The position numbers and the translations under genes were made by a program. Positions 8,600 through 17,698 of a stretch of DNA of 64,000 bases are shown piece after piece. The first letter of the stretch is position 1; each line of letters starts with the position of its first letter. This stretch comes from PCPOR2b sp965220385 (GTDB lineage Bacteria > Poribacteria > WGA-4E > PCPOR2b). Location: the NCBI GenBank assembly GCA_965220385.1, contig OZ244825.1, forward strand, positions 6,281,664 to 6,345,663, read 5' to 3'. The notes under the pieces were generated by a model. The model searched no databases. It was not told where the DNA came from and saw nothing but the letters and a program-made list of their open reading frames with translations.

Positions 8600-11500
8600 A
8601 TGAAATCCGATGAAAAAAATGAAGGCGAAACCGCTCCATATTTACGACAGCCCTCCCTCTCTCCGAACGGGGATAAAATTGCTTTCTGTTATGCGGGAGA
8701 TGTCTGGATTGTGCCCGCCGCCGGCGGACAGGCAAGCCGCATAACATCTCATGCAAGCAACGATTCGCACCCGATCTTCTCTCCCGACGGAACGCAATTG
8801 GCGTTTGCATCTCAGCGCACGGGTGGTGGAAACGTCTACATCCTCTCCCTCCAATCGAATCAACCACCGAAACGCTTAACCTATCACGACGAATCGGTGC
8901 CACCTGCCTGCTGGTCCCCGGATGGGCGGTGGCTCTACTTTACCTCCAACTATGATGGCCTTGGAGGCGCGAGCTATAAGATCCACGTTGATGGGGGCAC
9001 ACCGATCCAAATTGCTGGTGACCCACGGGAAACGCACTACAATTTGGCGATCTCGCCCGATGGAAAGACATTAGCTTTTAACAATAACGGCTCCCAATGG
9101 TGGCGGCGTGGACAGCATCCCTCCGGGCATTCCGATATCTGGATAGTCAGTGAAGCCGTTGGGGCGGACGATCACCGTCGATTGACGCAATATCTCGGCA
9201 GAAATTTGAGGCCGATGTGGAACGCCGACGGGACTGGGCTTTACTACCTGAGCGACCGCGACGGTGAGGAAAACATTTGGTATATGACGGTGGCAGGTGA
9301 TACGGAGAGTGAGCAGTTCACTCACTTTTCCGACGGTCGGGTGCTGCGTCCCTCCGTTTCTGCGGATGGGAAATGGATTGTGTTTGAACGCAATTTTCAG
9401 ATTTGGCTCTTGAGCCTTGAAACCGGAGCGTCTAAGCCGGTGAAGATTATCCTTCAAACCGACGAAAAATCAAACCCGACTCGGCATCATAGCTACGCCG
9501 CTGGCATCAACGAGTTTGAGCTCGCCCCTGACGGCAAAAAGGTTGCCTTTATCGTTCACGGCGAGGTCTTCGCAGACTTGGCGGACAAAGGGGATAAGGT
9601 CAAAAAGGGAGGGGATTCGTTCAAGGTTACGGACACTCCTTTCCGCGAGAGCCAGTTGCAGTGGCATCCTGAGAGCGACCGCGTCGTGTACACCTCCGAT
9701 CGGACAGGCCACAACGAGATCTTTCAATATCACTTCAAAGAGCGGGTAGAGACACAACTGACAGATTCATCGGAGCAGAAATACGCGCCGAAATTCTCAC
9801 CCGATGGAAAATGGCTCGCCTATATTCAGGTCCCCTTCAATCCCGGTACAACGGGGGGCGATGGCGAAATTTGGCTGATGGACGCGGAAACAACGGAGAA
9901 GCGGGCTTTCATCACCGATCAGGCTTTTATAGGTGTGCCGCAGCCAACGGAGTTTGAGTGGTCGCCGGATAGCAGGTGGCTAGCCTTTATCGCAACGGAT
10001 ACCAACTTCTTCAGCAACCTCTATGTCCAACATATCGAAGCGGATGCCCCTAAGCAACTGACTTTTTTGAGCAACATTAGCACGGGTGACATCCTCTGGT
10101 CTCCTAACGGAAAATTTATCATCTTTAATACAGGGCAATACCGCGGTGAGGCACAAATCGCACGGGTAGACCTAAAGCCGATTCAGCCAATTTTCAAGGA
10201 AGAAGATTTTGATCGGCTATTTCAGGTCGTAGAGCCTCGCAACGGGCAGAAAAAGCAGGACGAATCACCGCCGTCTGAAGGGGAATCCAGCGAAACCGAG
10301 GGAGCCGATTCGGAGAACGAAAACGCGGATGAATCAGAAAACGGGGAGGACGGTGAGGGTAAAAAAGCAAAGGATAAGAAGCCCGAAAAGAAGATTGAGC
10401 CGGTTGAGATTGAGTTTGAAGGGATTAAACATCGACTCCGTTTCCTCACTGACTTTAAGCTCAACGCTCTCGCTGAAAGCATTCGTCCCAACAGCAAAAC
10501 CCTTATCTTTCGTGCCGCTATGACGGGCCAACAGAACCTGTGGAGCCTGTCTCTTGAGGAGGATAAGCGTGGTGAACTTCCTAAGCAATTGACAGGAACT
10601 GCCAACGGAAAAGGTAACGTACATTTCATACCGAACGGCAAAAGGTTCTATTATACCGATGGAGGACGTATCCATTCTGTGGGGATGGGCGAAGACGGCG
10701 CGAAAGAGGGGGAGGCGAAAGGGTTAGATACGAGAGCAGAGATTGAGGTTAACTTTCATCTTGAAAAGATGCAAGCCTTCGACGAGGCGTGGCGGTTGAT
10801 TCGGGATGGATTTTACGATCCACAGTTCCACGGTTGTGATTGGGAACAGATGCACGAGACGTTTCGTCCGATGATAGAAGGGGTGCAGACGCAGGCGGAC
10901 TTTCGTGAACTATTGAATCTCATGGTTGGCGAATTGAATGCGTCCCATCTTGGAGCCATGGGATCGACTGAAAACGCACCGGATAGCTTTCTCGGCGTGG
11001 ATTTTGATCGAGCGGCGTTGGAAAGGGATGGACACTTCAAGATTTCCGAAATCGTTCCTGAATCACCCTTAACCCTTCCAGAAGAACCCGCACAAATTGG
11101 GGAGTATCTGGTCGAGATCGATGGAATCGGCCTAAACGGGCAGGTCAACCTAACCGAACAACTCCAGCGGAAACAGGGGAAGCGGGTGGTTGTGAAACTC
11201 AATGATAAACCTGAACTTGAAGGTGCCCGTGAGTTGACTGTCCAACCCATTGATAGCGGTCAGCACCGACACCTCCGTTACAAGGGCTGGGTCCGTTGGA
11301 ATGAGGCGTACGTCCACGAAAAGAGTAACGGGCGGCTTGGATATGTCCATATCCGGGAGATGTCTTACGAAGCCTATCTCCAGTTCATCGCCGATCTTGA
11401 TACTGAAACCCACGACAGGGAAGGGGTGGTGCTCGATGTCCGATTTAACCCCGGCGGACATATCGCGCCTTTTATCCTCGATGTTTTGCACCGCAGAGCC

Positions 11501-11911
11501 TATACCCAATCAAATTATCGTGGGCTGATTAGTACGACCGACACCAACCTCGCAGGCAATCGTATCTTAGAGCAGCCCGTTATCCTTATCACCAACGAAC
11601 ACTCTGGGAGCAATGCGGAGATGTTCAGTGAGGGGTTTCGGAAGTTGGGGCTTGGCAAGGTGGTCGGTATGCCCACAGCCGGTGCGGTCATCTGGACTTG
11701 GGGTTGGGCGTTGCTTGATGGCACAATCTTCCGTTTACCTCGACTGAGGGTCTCAACCTTGGAAGGTGAGAATACGGAAGGTACCGCCCGCCCGGTTGAT
11801 GTTGAAGTTGACCGGCCGCTCGGTGAAGCCGCACAAGGGATAGACAGTCAACTTAACGTTGCTGTCGAGCAATTGTTGGAACAGATTGATGAAAATGATG
11901 AAGAGCGATAG
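8600..11911 (+). CDS. Tricorn-type protease (TolB-like propeller, PDZ, S41 peptidase)
   Basis: About 1103 residues. Two WD40/PD40-like propellers fill the N-terminal half (repeated LSPNGDKIAF, FSPDGTQLAF, WSPDGRWLYF, ISPDGKTLAF, FSPDGKWLAY, WSPDSRWLAF). A highly acidic low-complexity linker (about residues 550-600) follows. After it come a tricorn C1-like helical region, a PDZ-like segment, and a C-terminal S41-type peptidase with VVLDVRFNPGGHI and the nucleophile region NEHSGSNAEMFSEGFR. Tricorn trims oligopeptides in the cytosol; no signal peptide is seen, fitting that. An in-frame GTG at 8576 lies further upstream; I prefer the ATG at 8600, and neither has a strong binding site. Confidence 0.87.
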   Translation: MKSDEKNEGETAPYLRQPSLSPNGDKIAFCYAGDVWIVPAAGGQASRITSHASNDSHPIFSPDGTQLAFASQRTGGGNVYILSLQSNQPPKRLTYHDESVPPACWSPDGRWLYFTSNYDGLGGASYKIHVDGGTPIQIAGDPRETHYNLAISPDGKTLAFNNNGSQWWRRGQHPSGHSDIWIVSEAVGADDHRRLTQYLGRNLRPMWNADGTGLYYLSDRDGEENIWYMTVAGDTESEQFTHFSDGRVLRPSVSADGKWIVFERNFQIWLLSLETGASKPVKIILQTDEKSNPTRHHSYAAGINEFELAPDGKKVAFIVHGEVFADLADKGDKVKKGGDSFKVTDTPFRESQLQWHPESDRVVYTSDRTGHNEIFQYHFKERVETQLTDSSEQKYAPKFSPDGKWLAYIQVPFNPGTTGGDGEIWLMDAETTEKRAFITDQAFIGVPQPTEFEWSPDSRWLAFIATDTNFFSNLYVQHIEADAPKQLTFLSNISTGDILWSPNGKFIIFNTGQYRGEAQIARVDLKPIQPIFKEEDFDRLFQVVEPRNGQKKQDESPPSEGESSETEGADSENENADESENGEDGEGKKAKDKKPEKKIEPVEIEFEGIKHRLRFLTDFKLNALAESIRPNSKTLIFRAAMTGQQNLWSLSLEEDKRGELPKQLTGTANGKGNVHFIPNGKRFYYTDGGRIHSVGMGEDGAKEGEAKGLDTRAEIEVNFHLEKMQAFDEAWRLIRDGFYDPQFHGCDWEQMHETFRPMIEGVQTQADFRELLNLMVGELNASHLGAMGSTENAPDSFLGVDFDRAALERDGHFKISEIVPESPLTLPEEPAQIGEYLVEIDGIGLNGQVNLTEQLQRKQGKRVVVKLNDKPELEGARELTVQPIDSGQHRHLRYKGWVRWNEAYVHEKSNGRLGYVHIREMSYEAYLQFIADLDTETHDREGVVLDVRFNPGGHIAPFILDVLHRRAYTQSNYRGLISTTDTNLAGNRILEQPVILITNEHSGSNAEMFSEGFRKLGLGKVVGMPTAGAVIWTWGWALLDGTIFRLPRLRVSTLEGENTEGTARPVDVEVDRPLGEAAQGIDSQLNVAVEQLLEQIDENDEER

Positions 11912-11951
11912 CCACAAGCGACAGCCTACCCAACGGTGACAACCTCTTCTC

Positions 11952-12710
11952 CTATCCAAGTGTCTTCCAGACTAACCGAATTGCAAACCCCACTACCGCG
12001 ACAACAAGAACAACCCGAATCCATTTATCCCCTTTCTCGACCGCCCAATGACTGCCAATCCAGGCACCCGTTGCATTTCCGACAGCAAGGGTCAATCCAA
12101 GGGGCCAATTAACGTGTTTATAGAAAGCAATTAGTGCAATGATGGTGTAAAAGAATATCACAAACACCTTGATTGCATTGGTGCGAACCAGATCGAATCC
12201 GTTTGTCAGCGTTAGAGATGCAATGATGATGAACCCCACTCCCGCCTGAATAAAACCACCGTAAGCGCCCACGAAAAAGAAGACGATCATTCCGATAATT
12301 TTACGGAATACGCTGAGGTTCGCAGTTTCCCTTTCCCATCTCTTAGTTGGATTGAAAAGGGTCACAATTAGCACCGCGATCATAATTCCAGCGAGAACGC
12401 GGTTGAAGATAACGTCATCCGTTTCAACAGCAATCTGTGCACCGAACCATGCCCCGACAATCGCGGGCAGGGTAAGGAGCACACTATAGCCAAAGTCAGA
12501 GACGCCTTTACGACGGAACCCCATAATTGCACTGAAATTCTGCACGAACACCGCGACTCTGTTGGTTCCGTTTGCTGCTGTCGCCGGGGGTAAACCGAGG
12601 AAAATGAGAACAGGAAGAGTGAGCAACGAGCCGCCGCCGGCAACGGTGTTGAGGAAACCGGCGAAGACACCTGTAACGAGAATTAGCGGGATTTCCCAAA
12701 GATTTTCCAT
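11952..12710 (-). CDS. TSUP (TauE/SafE, DUF81) family membrane permease
   Basis: A 252-residue integral membrane protein with about eight hydrophobic segments. The N-terminal VTGVFAGFLNTVAGGGSLL and the mid-protein FVGAYGGFIQAGVGFIIIA are the duplicated family signatures. TSUP proteins export sulfite or organosulfonates, or move related anions; the substrate here is unknown. Convergent with the tricorn-like gene and divergent from the VOC gene. Confidence 0.9.
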   Translation of the reverse strand: MENLWEIPLILVTGVFAGFLNTVAGGGSLLTLPVLIFLGLPPATAANGTNRVAVFVQNFSAIMGFRRKGVSDFGYSVLLTLPAIVGAWFGAQIAVETDDVIFNRVLAGIMIAVLIVTLFNPTKRWERETANLSVFRKIIGMIVFFFVGAYGGFIQAGVGFIIIASLTLTNGFDLVRTNAIKVFVIFFYTIIALIAFYKHVNWPLGLTLAVGNATGAWIGSHWAVEKGDKWIRVVLVVAVVGFAIRLVWKTLG

Positions 12711-13032
12711 ATGTTGTTTTTACTGCTCCTCGTTGGTTGGGTTGAAAGATTACCGGTACGATAATCACGATTATATCAGTTTTCGTATAGTTAATCCAAC
12801 GAAAAACTAAGAACTTGCGACAGAAACTGCATGGATCGAAAACTCTTCCCGACTTGTGCCGATGAATCGACATGAATCGAGACGGAGCGGAGTTGACGTA
12901 TCAAGGGATTGTGTGCTAAATTAAGGCTGGCTATTCTAAATATGCCTATCTGGGAGGGTGAATGAATGTAGCGCCCGTTTGCTCAGCGCCCCCTCTGCTC
13001 ATTTGTTGCTTTTGGAACAGGAGGAAAGAAAT
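12711..13032. other. Divergent intergenic region
   Basis: 322 bases between the TSUP and VOC genes. It must hold both promoters. I see only weak candidates, for example TTGTGT, 17 bases, TATTCT near 12909-12938 on the plus strand. An in-frame ATG at 12958 could extend the VOC protein but lacks a binding site. No repeats. Confidence 0.4.
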
Positions 13033-13503
13033 ATGTTAGCCGTTAAAGAACTGGGCCATGTCGGAATCTACTGCACCGACCTGCAACGGTCCAAAGATTT
13101 TTACACCCGTATTCTCGGACTTACAGTTACTGACGAGGACCCCGACGGTAATATCACCTTCCTCAGTGCACAACCAGATGAGGAACACCATGAGGTCGCG
13201 CTTTGCCCGGGCAGGGACGTGCCAGCGGGGGCAAAGGTTATTCAACAGGTCTCCTTTATCGTGGAAGATTTGCCAACCCTGAAGCAGTTTTATCATCGGC
13301 TGAAGGAGGAGGGTGTACGCTTTCGCAGCGTTGTCAGCCACGGCATCGCCCTCGCCATCTACTGCTACGATCCCGATGACAATGTCGTTGAGATCTATGC
13401 GAAAACGCCGTACAAAGTGGCGCAACCGCTATCTGAACCGGTCGATCTCGAATTGTCGGATGAGGAATTGCTCGCCATTGCTGAAGGGGGCGCACCGTCG
13501 TAG
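13033..13503 (+). CDS. VOC (glyoxalase/dioxygenase-fold) family protein
   Basis: A 156-residue vicinal-oxygen-chelate protein. The start at 13033 is chosen because AGGAGGAAAG lies 5-10 bases upstream and the translation then opens with the canonical ELGHVGIYCTDLQRSKDFY. Candidate metal ligands are His9, a His in EEHHEVAL and the Glu in DNVVEIYAK, the usual H-H-E pattern. Members include glyoxalase I, extradiol dioxygenases and fosfomycin-type resistance enzymes; the YDPDDNVVEIY ending is most like extradiol-dioxygenase-like or glyoxalase-like proteins. It is followed 24 bases later by a conserved unknown gene, probably in one operon. Confidence 0.85.
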   Translation: MLAVKELGHVGIYCTDLQRSKDFYTRILGLTVTDEDPDGNITFLSAQPDEEHHEVALCPGRDVPAGAKVIQQVSFIVEDLPTLKQFYHRLKEEGVRFRSVVSHGIALAIYCYDPDDNVVEIYAKTPYKVAQPLSEPVDLELSDEELLAIAEGGAPS

Positions 13504-13527
13504 TATTGTTATAGGAAGGAGAGGGTC

Positions 13528-14130
13528 ATGAATACAGGATATTCATCAACTATCGCGAGTATTGTCCAGAAACTGGAAACCCGCGATCCGTTACCGCCGC
13601 TTGCCCCAAGCGAAGAATGGGACAGCCAACTTACCAATCGGATTAGCGATCTTTCACTAGAAACGCTCTTCGATGGAGAATCCATTGAGGACTCAACGAT
13701 GGGGGACGCTGTGCAGAGCGGTCTGCTGATCTGGAATGATGCCCTTGAGGCGTCGCACACAATCTCGCAGGGCATCGAGAGCAGAACGGGCAGCTATTGG
13801 CACGGTATTATGCACCGCCGTGAGCCTGACTATAGCAACGCGAAGTACTGGTTTCGGCGCGTCGGCGGTCATTCCATATTTCCCGCACTCCGTGAGCGGG
13901 CGTTAGCGCTGCTCCAAGGGGGTGCCACCGCATCGGATTCGCTCGCAGATTATACCGAAGTGATTGAGGGAACAGAAGAGTGGGATGCCTTTCGGTTCGT
14001 TGACTGGTGTGAATCCGCAGATAGGGATAGGTCAACACCGGAAGCTGTGAAAGCGTTTCTACAAGCTGTACAAGTTGAGGAGATTAAACTGTTGCTACGC
14101 TACTCCTACCAGCAGGCGCTCACTCAGTAA
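13528..14130 (+). CDS. Conserved protein of unknown function
   Basis: A 200-residue soluble protein. The most distinctive block is YWHGIMHRREPDYSNAKYWF with RRVGGH after it (about residues 91-116), rich in His, Arg, Tyr and Trp and looking like an active or binding site. The N-terminus is acidic and helical and the C-terminus helical (EIKLLLRYSY). A good AGGAAGGAGAG binding site precedes the ATG. I cannot assign a function; the spacing to the VOC gene suggests a shared transcript. Confidence 0.75.
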   Translation: MNTGYSSTIASIVQKLETRDPLPPLAPSEEWDSQLTNRISDLSLETLFDGESIEDSTMGDAVQSGLLIWNDALEASHTISQGIESRTGSYWHGIMHRREPDYSNAKYWFRRVGGHSIFPALRERALALLQGGATASDSLADYTEVIEGTEEWDAFRFVDWCESADRDRSTPEAVKAFLQAVQVEEIKLLLRYSYQQALTQ

Positions 14131-14227
14131 CCTTTGGTGTTAGCTGGTGAGGATACAGAAGCGTTCATCCGTTCATTCATGAACCAATCAACCGGTGAAC
14201 AAATGAACCAACACAGGAGGTATTATC

Positions 14228-15238
14228 ATGCGTTCTCACAATGACTTCCGCCCCTATCTGTCACGCATCGTGCTCGGTTGTATACTCATAACGGTTTGCA
14301 CCTCTTCCGTCGGTGTGGCTTCGATCAAAACCAGTTACAAGTATCAAGAGATTAAGCGGCTCCATAAAACGACCAATCAAAAAAGCGACCCGGCAGGACT
14401 CAAAATGCTGATTCAGAAATCGCGCGCGTTTATTGCAGAACATCCGGAATACAAACGAATTGACCAGGTTTACTATGTCTTTGGGCACGCACTGACCAAG
14501 GTGGGACAGCCCGAGGAAGCGGTTAAGGTGTATCAACAGCTTGTAGAAAATTATCCGAAAGCCACCTATTTCGCGCCCGCTCTGCTGGAGATGGGATTAG
14601 CCTATGATCGGCTCGGTCAGCACGACAAAGCGGACGCAGCGTATCATCAATTGGTTGAACACCCAAAGTACGGTTCGCGCTTGTCTACGAAGACCGCGAA
14701 GCGGTTACTAGCACTTGCCAAGGAGGACCGTACCGGCGAACGCCCCACAAGTGCCCCACATAGAGGTCGACCAGATGCACTAATTGGTAAAAAAGCAATT
14801 GGCTTCAACGTGAAAGATCTCGACGGTAACGACCTATCGCTTCAGAAGTATCGAGGAAATGTGATTTTGCTCGACTTCTGGGCGGTTTGGTGTGGACCAT
14901 GCGTCGCTGAAATGCCTAACGTGAAGGGGGTTTACGAGAAATATAAGGACGCAAATTTCCAAGTCATCGGCATTAACCTCGATCAGCGTCGGGAGATACT
15001 GGTAGGTTACCTACAAAAAGAAGATATTACGTGGCCCCAGTTTTTTGATGGAAATGGCTGGGAAAATCGGGTGGCGAAGATGTATGGTATCAGCGCTATT
15101 CCGCAAATGTACCTCATTGATGGCGAAGGTGTAATTCGCAAATCAGATGTACGGGGGCGCACCCTCGAACCGGCGGTTGCTGAACTCGTCCGAGAAAACA
15201 ACGCGAAATTACAGGGCGGCAAGGCGGTTGGGAAATAG
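14228..15238 (+). CDS. Exported TPR-thioredoxin (TlpA/ResA-like) protein
   Basis: A 336-residue protein. A signal peptide or anchor covers about residues 12-32 (IVLGCILITVCTSSVGVA). TPR-like repeats lie near 75-165 (VYYVFGHALTKVGQPEEAVK, ALLEMGLAYDRLGQHDKADA). A redoxin domain follows from about residue 185, with the active site WCGPC at Cys222 and Cys225 and the cis-Pro region YGISAIPQMYLIDGEG. TlpA-like proteins reduce disulfides in the envelope, for example in cytochrome c maturation. CACAGGAGG lies 6 bases before the ATG. The TPR fusion suggests docking to a partner. Confidence 0.9.
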   Translation: MRSHNDFRPYLSRIVLGCILITVCTSSVGVASIKTSYKYQEIKRLHKTTNQKSDPAGLKMLIQKSRAFIAEHPEYKRIDQVYYVFGHALTKVGQPEEAVKVYQQLVENYPKATYFAPALLEMGLAYDRLGQHDKADAAYHQLVEHPKYGSRLSTKTAKRLLALAKEDRTGERPTSAPHRGRPDALIGKKAIGFNVKDLDGNDLSLQKYRGNVILLDFWAVWCGPCVAEMPNVKGVYEKYKDANFQVIGINLDQRREILVGYLQKEDITWPQFFDGNGWENRVAKMYGISAIPQMYLIDGEGVIRKSDVRGRTLEPAVAELVRENNAKLQGGKAVGK

Positions 15239-15307
15239 TGTCTAAGAGATCTGTGGATGCTCAGTGAGTCGATGCCCTCAAAATTGTGCACAGAGGAGGC
15301 CTCACGA

Positions 15308-15442
15308 ATGAAATCAACGCGAATTTCCATACTAATTGTTTTGGTCCTGTCAGCCGTAATAATCATCTTAGTTCTTTTAACTATAGTTCGACCATCTCTA
15401 TTCCAAGCCCCCAAGTCAACCGTCAAGTTTGAGGTATTATGA
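15308..15442 (+). CDS. Small single-pass membrane protein
   Basis: 44 residues starting MKSTRISILIVLVLSAVI. One strongly hydrophobic segment fills residues 6-28 and a short basic tail follows (APKSTVKFEVL). GAGGAGG sits 10 bases upstream of the ATG, which supports real translation. It directly follows the thioredoxin-like gene and may be its membrane partner or a remnant. No family recognised. Confidence 0.5.
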   Translation: MKSTRISILIVLVLSAVIIILVLLTIVRPSLFQAPKSTVKFEVL

Positions 15443-15606
15443 ACAGTCTCAGCACTGGTCTTGAGATCACCGTCAATGATATTGCCGGTATCCACTTCGC
15501 TCGTGAAAGTCACCGTGACACCGGTTTGCAATGTTTCGGATCTTGTGAGGAGGTACATAGCCCTGAAAATAAACCTTTTCAACTTTCATTGCGTTTGATG
15601 AATATG

Positions 15607-15657
15607 TTGACTAATATTTGGATAATGTGGCATAATGTCCCGTAATACTGGTATAAT
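15607..15657 (+). promoter_or_regulatory. Promoter region of the AT-rich three-gene cassette
   Basis: Two overlapping sigma70-like signals are seen. TTGACT (15607-15612) with an 18-base spacer and CATAAT (15631-15636) is 5/6 plus 5/6. An extended -10, TGGTATAAT (15649-15657), lies just downstream. The first ATG is at 15711 behind GGGAGAG. The rest of 15443-15710 holds no gene I can support. Confidence 0.55.
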
Positions 15658-15710
15658 CATAATAAATACCCATAGCAAAGGAACAATGTGCTACCCAGGG
15701 AGAGAACACC

Positions 15711-16316
15711 ATGGAACCGACACTAAACCAAGCCAACATCGTCTTAGCTGCGCCGAATCATAATCCTGATATTGTTTCTAAGGAATGGCTAAAACAGAAC
15801 GATATCCTCAAAGAAGATCCTATACACTTCTTACCTCGCCCAAACCATTTATTGGTAGAGACCCCAAACTACTCAATAAATCTGGTACAACAACGGATGA
15901 CAATTGCAACAAGAAACCCTAACCCAAAGATTCTAGATACTTTAGAAACTATCGCAAAACAATATATAAATGCTCTTCCCAATCTGTCATATAGTGCAGT
16001 AGGACTTAACTCTAACTGGTTGATTGTACCAACACACCCTGATCTCTTAAAGGAAACCTTTGTAGTAAATCAAGAAAAGATTGACAAAATGTTTCACACC
16101 AATACGCGCTACGATATAGGTGGAATGGTACATTATCAATACGATTCTTTTCAGGCTAACCTAGTAATACCCCCAGCAGAAAATGACCAGATTATTGCTG
16201 ATTTCAACTACCACTCAAACATTACCAACCTTGATCAGGTCAGAGACCGAATCTCCCGTTTTTCTCAAGCGACAGAACATGCACGTGATACTGTAAGAAA
16301 ATTGTTAGGAGATTAA
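15711..16316 (+). CDS. Unknown protein, first gene of the AT-rich cassette
   Basis: A 201-residue soluble protein, not recognised with confidence. It opens with NIVLAAPNHNP and includes SINLVQQRMTIATRNPNPK and ALPNLSYSAVGLNSNWL. This alternation of short strands suggests a beta-rich fold, with a helical C-terminus (LDQVRDRISRFSQATEHARD). Its base composition is clearly more AT-rich than the flanking genes. The next gene starts one base after its stop, so the three genes are almost certainly an operon. Confidence 0.7.
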   Translation: MEPTLNQANIVLAAPNHNPDIVSKEWLKQNDILKEDPIHFLPRPNHLLVETPNYSINLVQQRMTIATRNPNPKILDTLETIAKQYINALPNLSYSAVGLNSNWLIVPTHPDLLKETFVVNQEKIDKMFHTNTRYDIGGMVHYQYDSFQANLVIPPAENDQIIADFNYHSNITNLDQVRDRISRFSQATEHARDTVRKLLGD

Positions 16317-16317
16317 A

Positions 16318-17169
16318 ATGTTCATACAAACACGCATAGATACACGCTCCGTGGCTCCTGATGAAAACTTCGTCAAGGAGGACGTCAGTCCCATTGGTCA
16401 TATTCCTACTGGTAACCGACTGTCAGCCTTTAGAGCAATCGTCGATCTTATCAGAAACGATTGGGCTGCTAGAATGGAAGGGGCATATTCTTCTTCCGTT
16501 ATCTTCACCCATGTTACCGACGCTGACGTAGGCGTACCTTTGTTTCGTAGCGACAACCGTGGATGGGAAACCCCCAATGCGGTCGCGTTGGTTATGGATG
16601 GCTCCGGTTTTTCTCACTATGAACAGGCACCTAGCATTGTGAATACCGGGGCTATTGGTATGCCCGACGATATCGCTTTTGCGTTAGCACCGCCCCATAT
16701 CAGTAGACCAGCTGCTCACACAAGTTTGTCTGCGATCCTTGATACCTGGCTTGAAAATCGTATACAGACAAGGGTTCAAGATGCTATTCAAGGAATCAAG
16801 GAATACTACGAAGAACAATTGGCTAATAGGGACTCAGAGATCCAAACACTGTCCAACGAGCTCTCTCAAATAAAAACAGTAAATCAGCATCAAAACCACG
16901 AATCTGAACAGATTAAAAGTGCATACAGTGAAGAAATCGCCAAAATACCAGAAGTCGCCAAAATCAGATGTAAACAGCGCAAAAATAGCATAGAGTTCCT
17001 GGTTGTCGTTAACCAGATTCGACGTAATCTCTCATACCAGCTATCCCAAATTGAATCCCAATTATGCGATGAGTACACAAATTGGTTCTTTGAGTTTGAA
17101 CATGTTAGTATTCGTACTTTTTCACGACAGTCTCGGGCTGGATACGCTGACCTTTTCAATCGGGATTGA
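16318..17169 (+). CDS. Unknown coiled-coil protein, second gene of the AT-rich cassette
   Basis: A 283-residue protein. The N-terminal half is globular, with AFRAIVDLIRNDWAARMEG and VIFTHVTDADVG. The middle (about 145-215) is a predicted coiled coil (EYYEEQLANRDSEIQTLSNE) rich in Glu, Gln and Lys. The C-terminal RRNLSYQLSQIESQLCDEY ends in an aromatic segment (WFFEFEH). No transmembrane segment. Translation probably depends on the upstream gene, since the stop and ATG are separated by one base. A coiled-coil linker in such an operon suggests oligomerisation or a sensor/adaptor role (inference). Confidence 0.7.
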   Translation: MFIQTRIDTRSVAPDENFVKEDVSPIGHIPTGNRLSAFRAIVDLIRNDWAARMEGAYSSSVIFTHVTDADVGVPLFRSDNRGWETPNAVALVMDGSGFSHYEQAPSIVNTGAIGMPDDIAFALAPPHISRPAAHTSLSAILDTWLENRIQTRVQDAIQGIKEYYEEQLANRDSEIQTLSNELSQIKTVNQHQNHESEQIKSAYSEEIAKIPEVAKIRCKQRKNSIEFLVVVNQIRRNLSYQLSQIESQLCDEYTNWFFEFEHVSIRTFSRQSRAGYADLFNRD

Positions 17170-17171
17170 CG

Positions 17172-17600
17172 ATGCCGAGTTGTAAAGAACACATTCAGAA
17201 ATACAACACAGCCAAATGCGTTCAACTTATTCTACAGCATACAGATTCAAACAAATACGCAGATTGGATTGTTACCACTGCGTTCTATCAAGCATTACAC
17301 TTAATTGATGCCTTTTTTGCGTTTGATAGCGATTACCATCCGGAGGCGCATAATACAATCTATAACAAAGAAGGTGAACCTACTGCCCTGGGGCGTAATT
17401 ATTGCGTTAAAAAACATAATGATTTAAGACCAATCCGAGATAATTATTCTACCCTCTTTGAAGCGAGCATTGATGCTCGCTATGAAGAAGAAATCTACAA
17501 AGACGATCCTGATGAAGTCAACGCGTTGCTTAATGAAGATTTAGATCCGATAGTTACCCATATAAGACAGTTAATTGGCGAATCCCAATTCCAATCCTAA
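17172..17600 (+). CDS. HEPN-like small protein, third gene of the AT-rich cassette
   Basis: 142 residues from the ATG at 17172, two bases after the previous stop. The helical segment ADWIVTTAFYQALHLIDAFF with a following His (YHPEAH) is the usual first half of HEPN-fold proteins, and GRNYCVKKHNDLR contains an Arg75-x6-His82 spacing compatible with the R-x(4-6)-H nuclease motif. LFEASIDARYEE also recurs in such proteins as I remember them. HEPN proteins are often RNases in toxin-antitoxin, CRISPR and other conflict systems, but many are inactive. The assignment is from pattern, not a search. Confidence 0.6.
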   Translation: MPSCKEHIQKYNTAKCVQLILQHTDSNKYADWIVTTAFYQALHLIDAFFAFDSDYHPEAHNTIYNKEGEPTALGRNYCVKKHNDLRPIRDNYSTLFEASIDARYEEEIYKDDPDEVNALLNEDLDPIVTHIRQLIGESQFQS

Positions 17601-17610
17601 AACTTTGATG

Positions 17611-17641
17611 AGCTGACTCCAAAAAGGTCAGCTATTTTTTT
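17611..17641 (+). terminator. Rho-independent terminator of the AT-rich cassette
   Basis: Perfect stem AGCTGAC (17611-17617) / GTCAGCT (17627-17633), 9-base loop, then ATTTTTTT. It lies 11 bases after the stop of the HEPN-like gene, closing the operon. Confidence 0.85.
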
Positions 17642-17698
17642 GCCTAATCTCGCTCCTATACTGCAACAATTATATGATGTCCGAAAATCAAAATCAGT

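Noticed and set aside
15007..15582. 191-codon minus-strand ORF across the thioredoxin gene end
   Set aside because: Antisense to a clear gene over part of its length; no binding site and no motif. Treated as a shadow.
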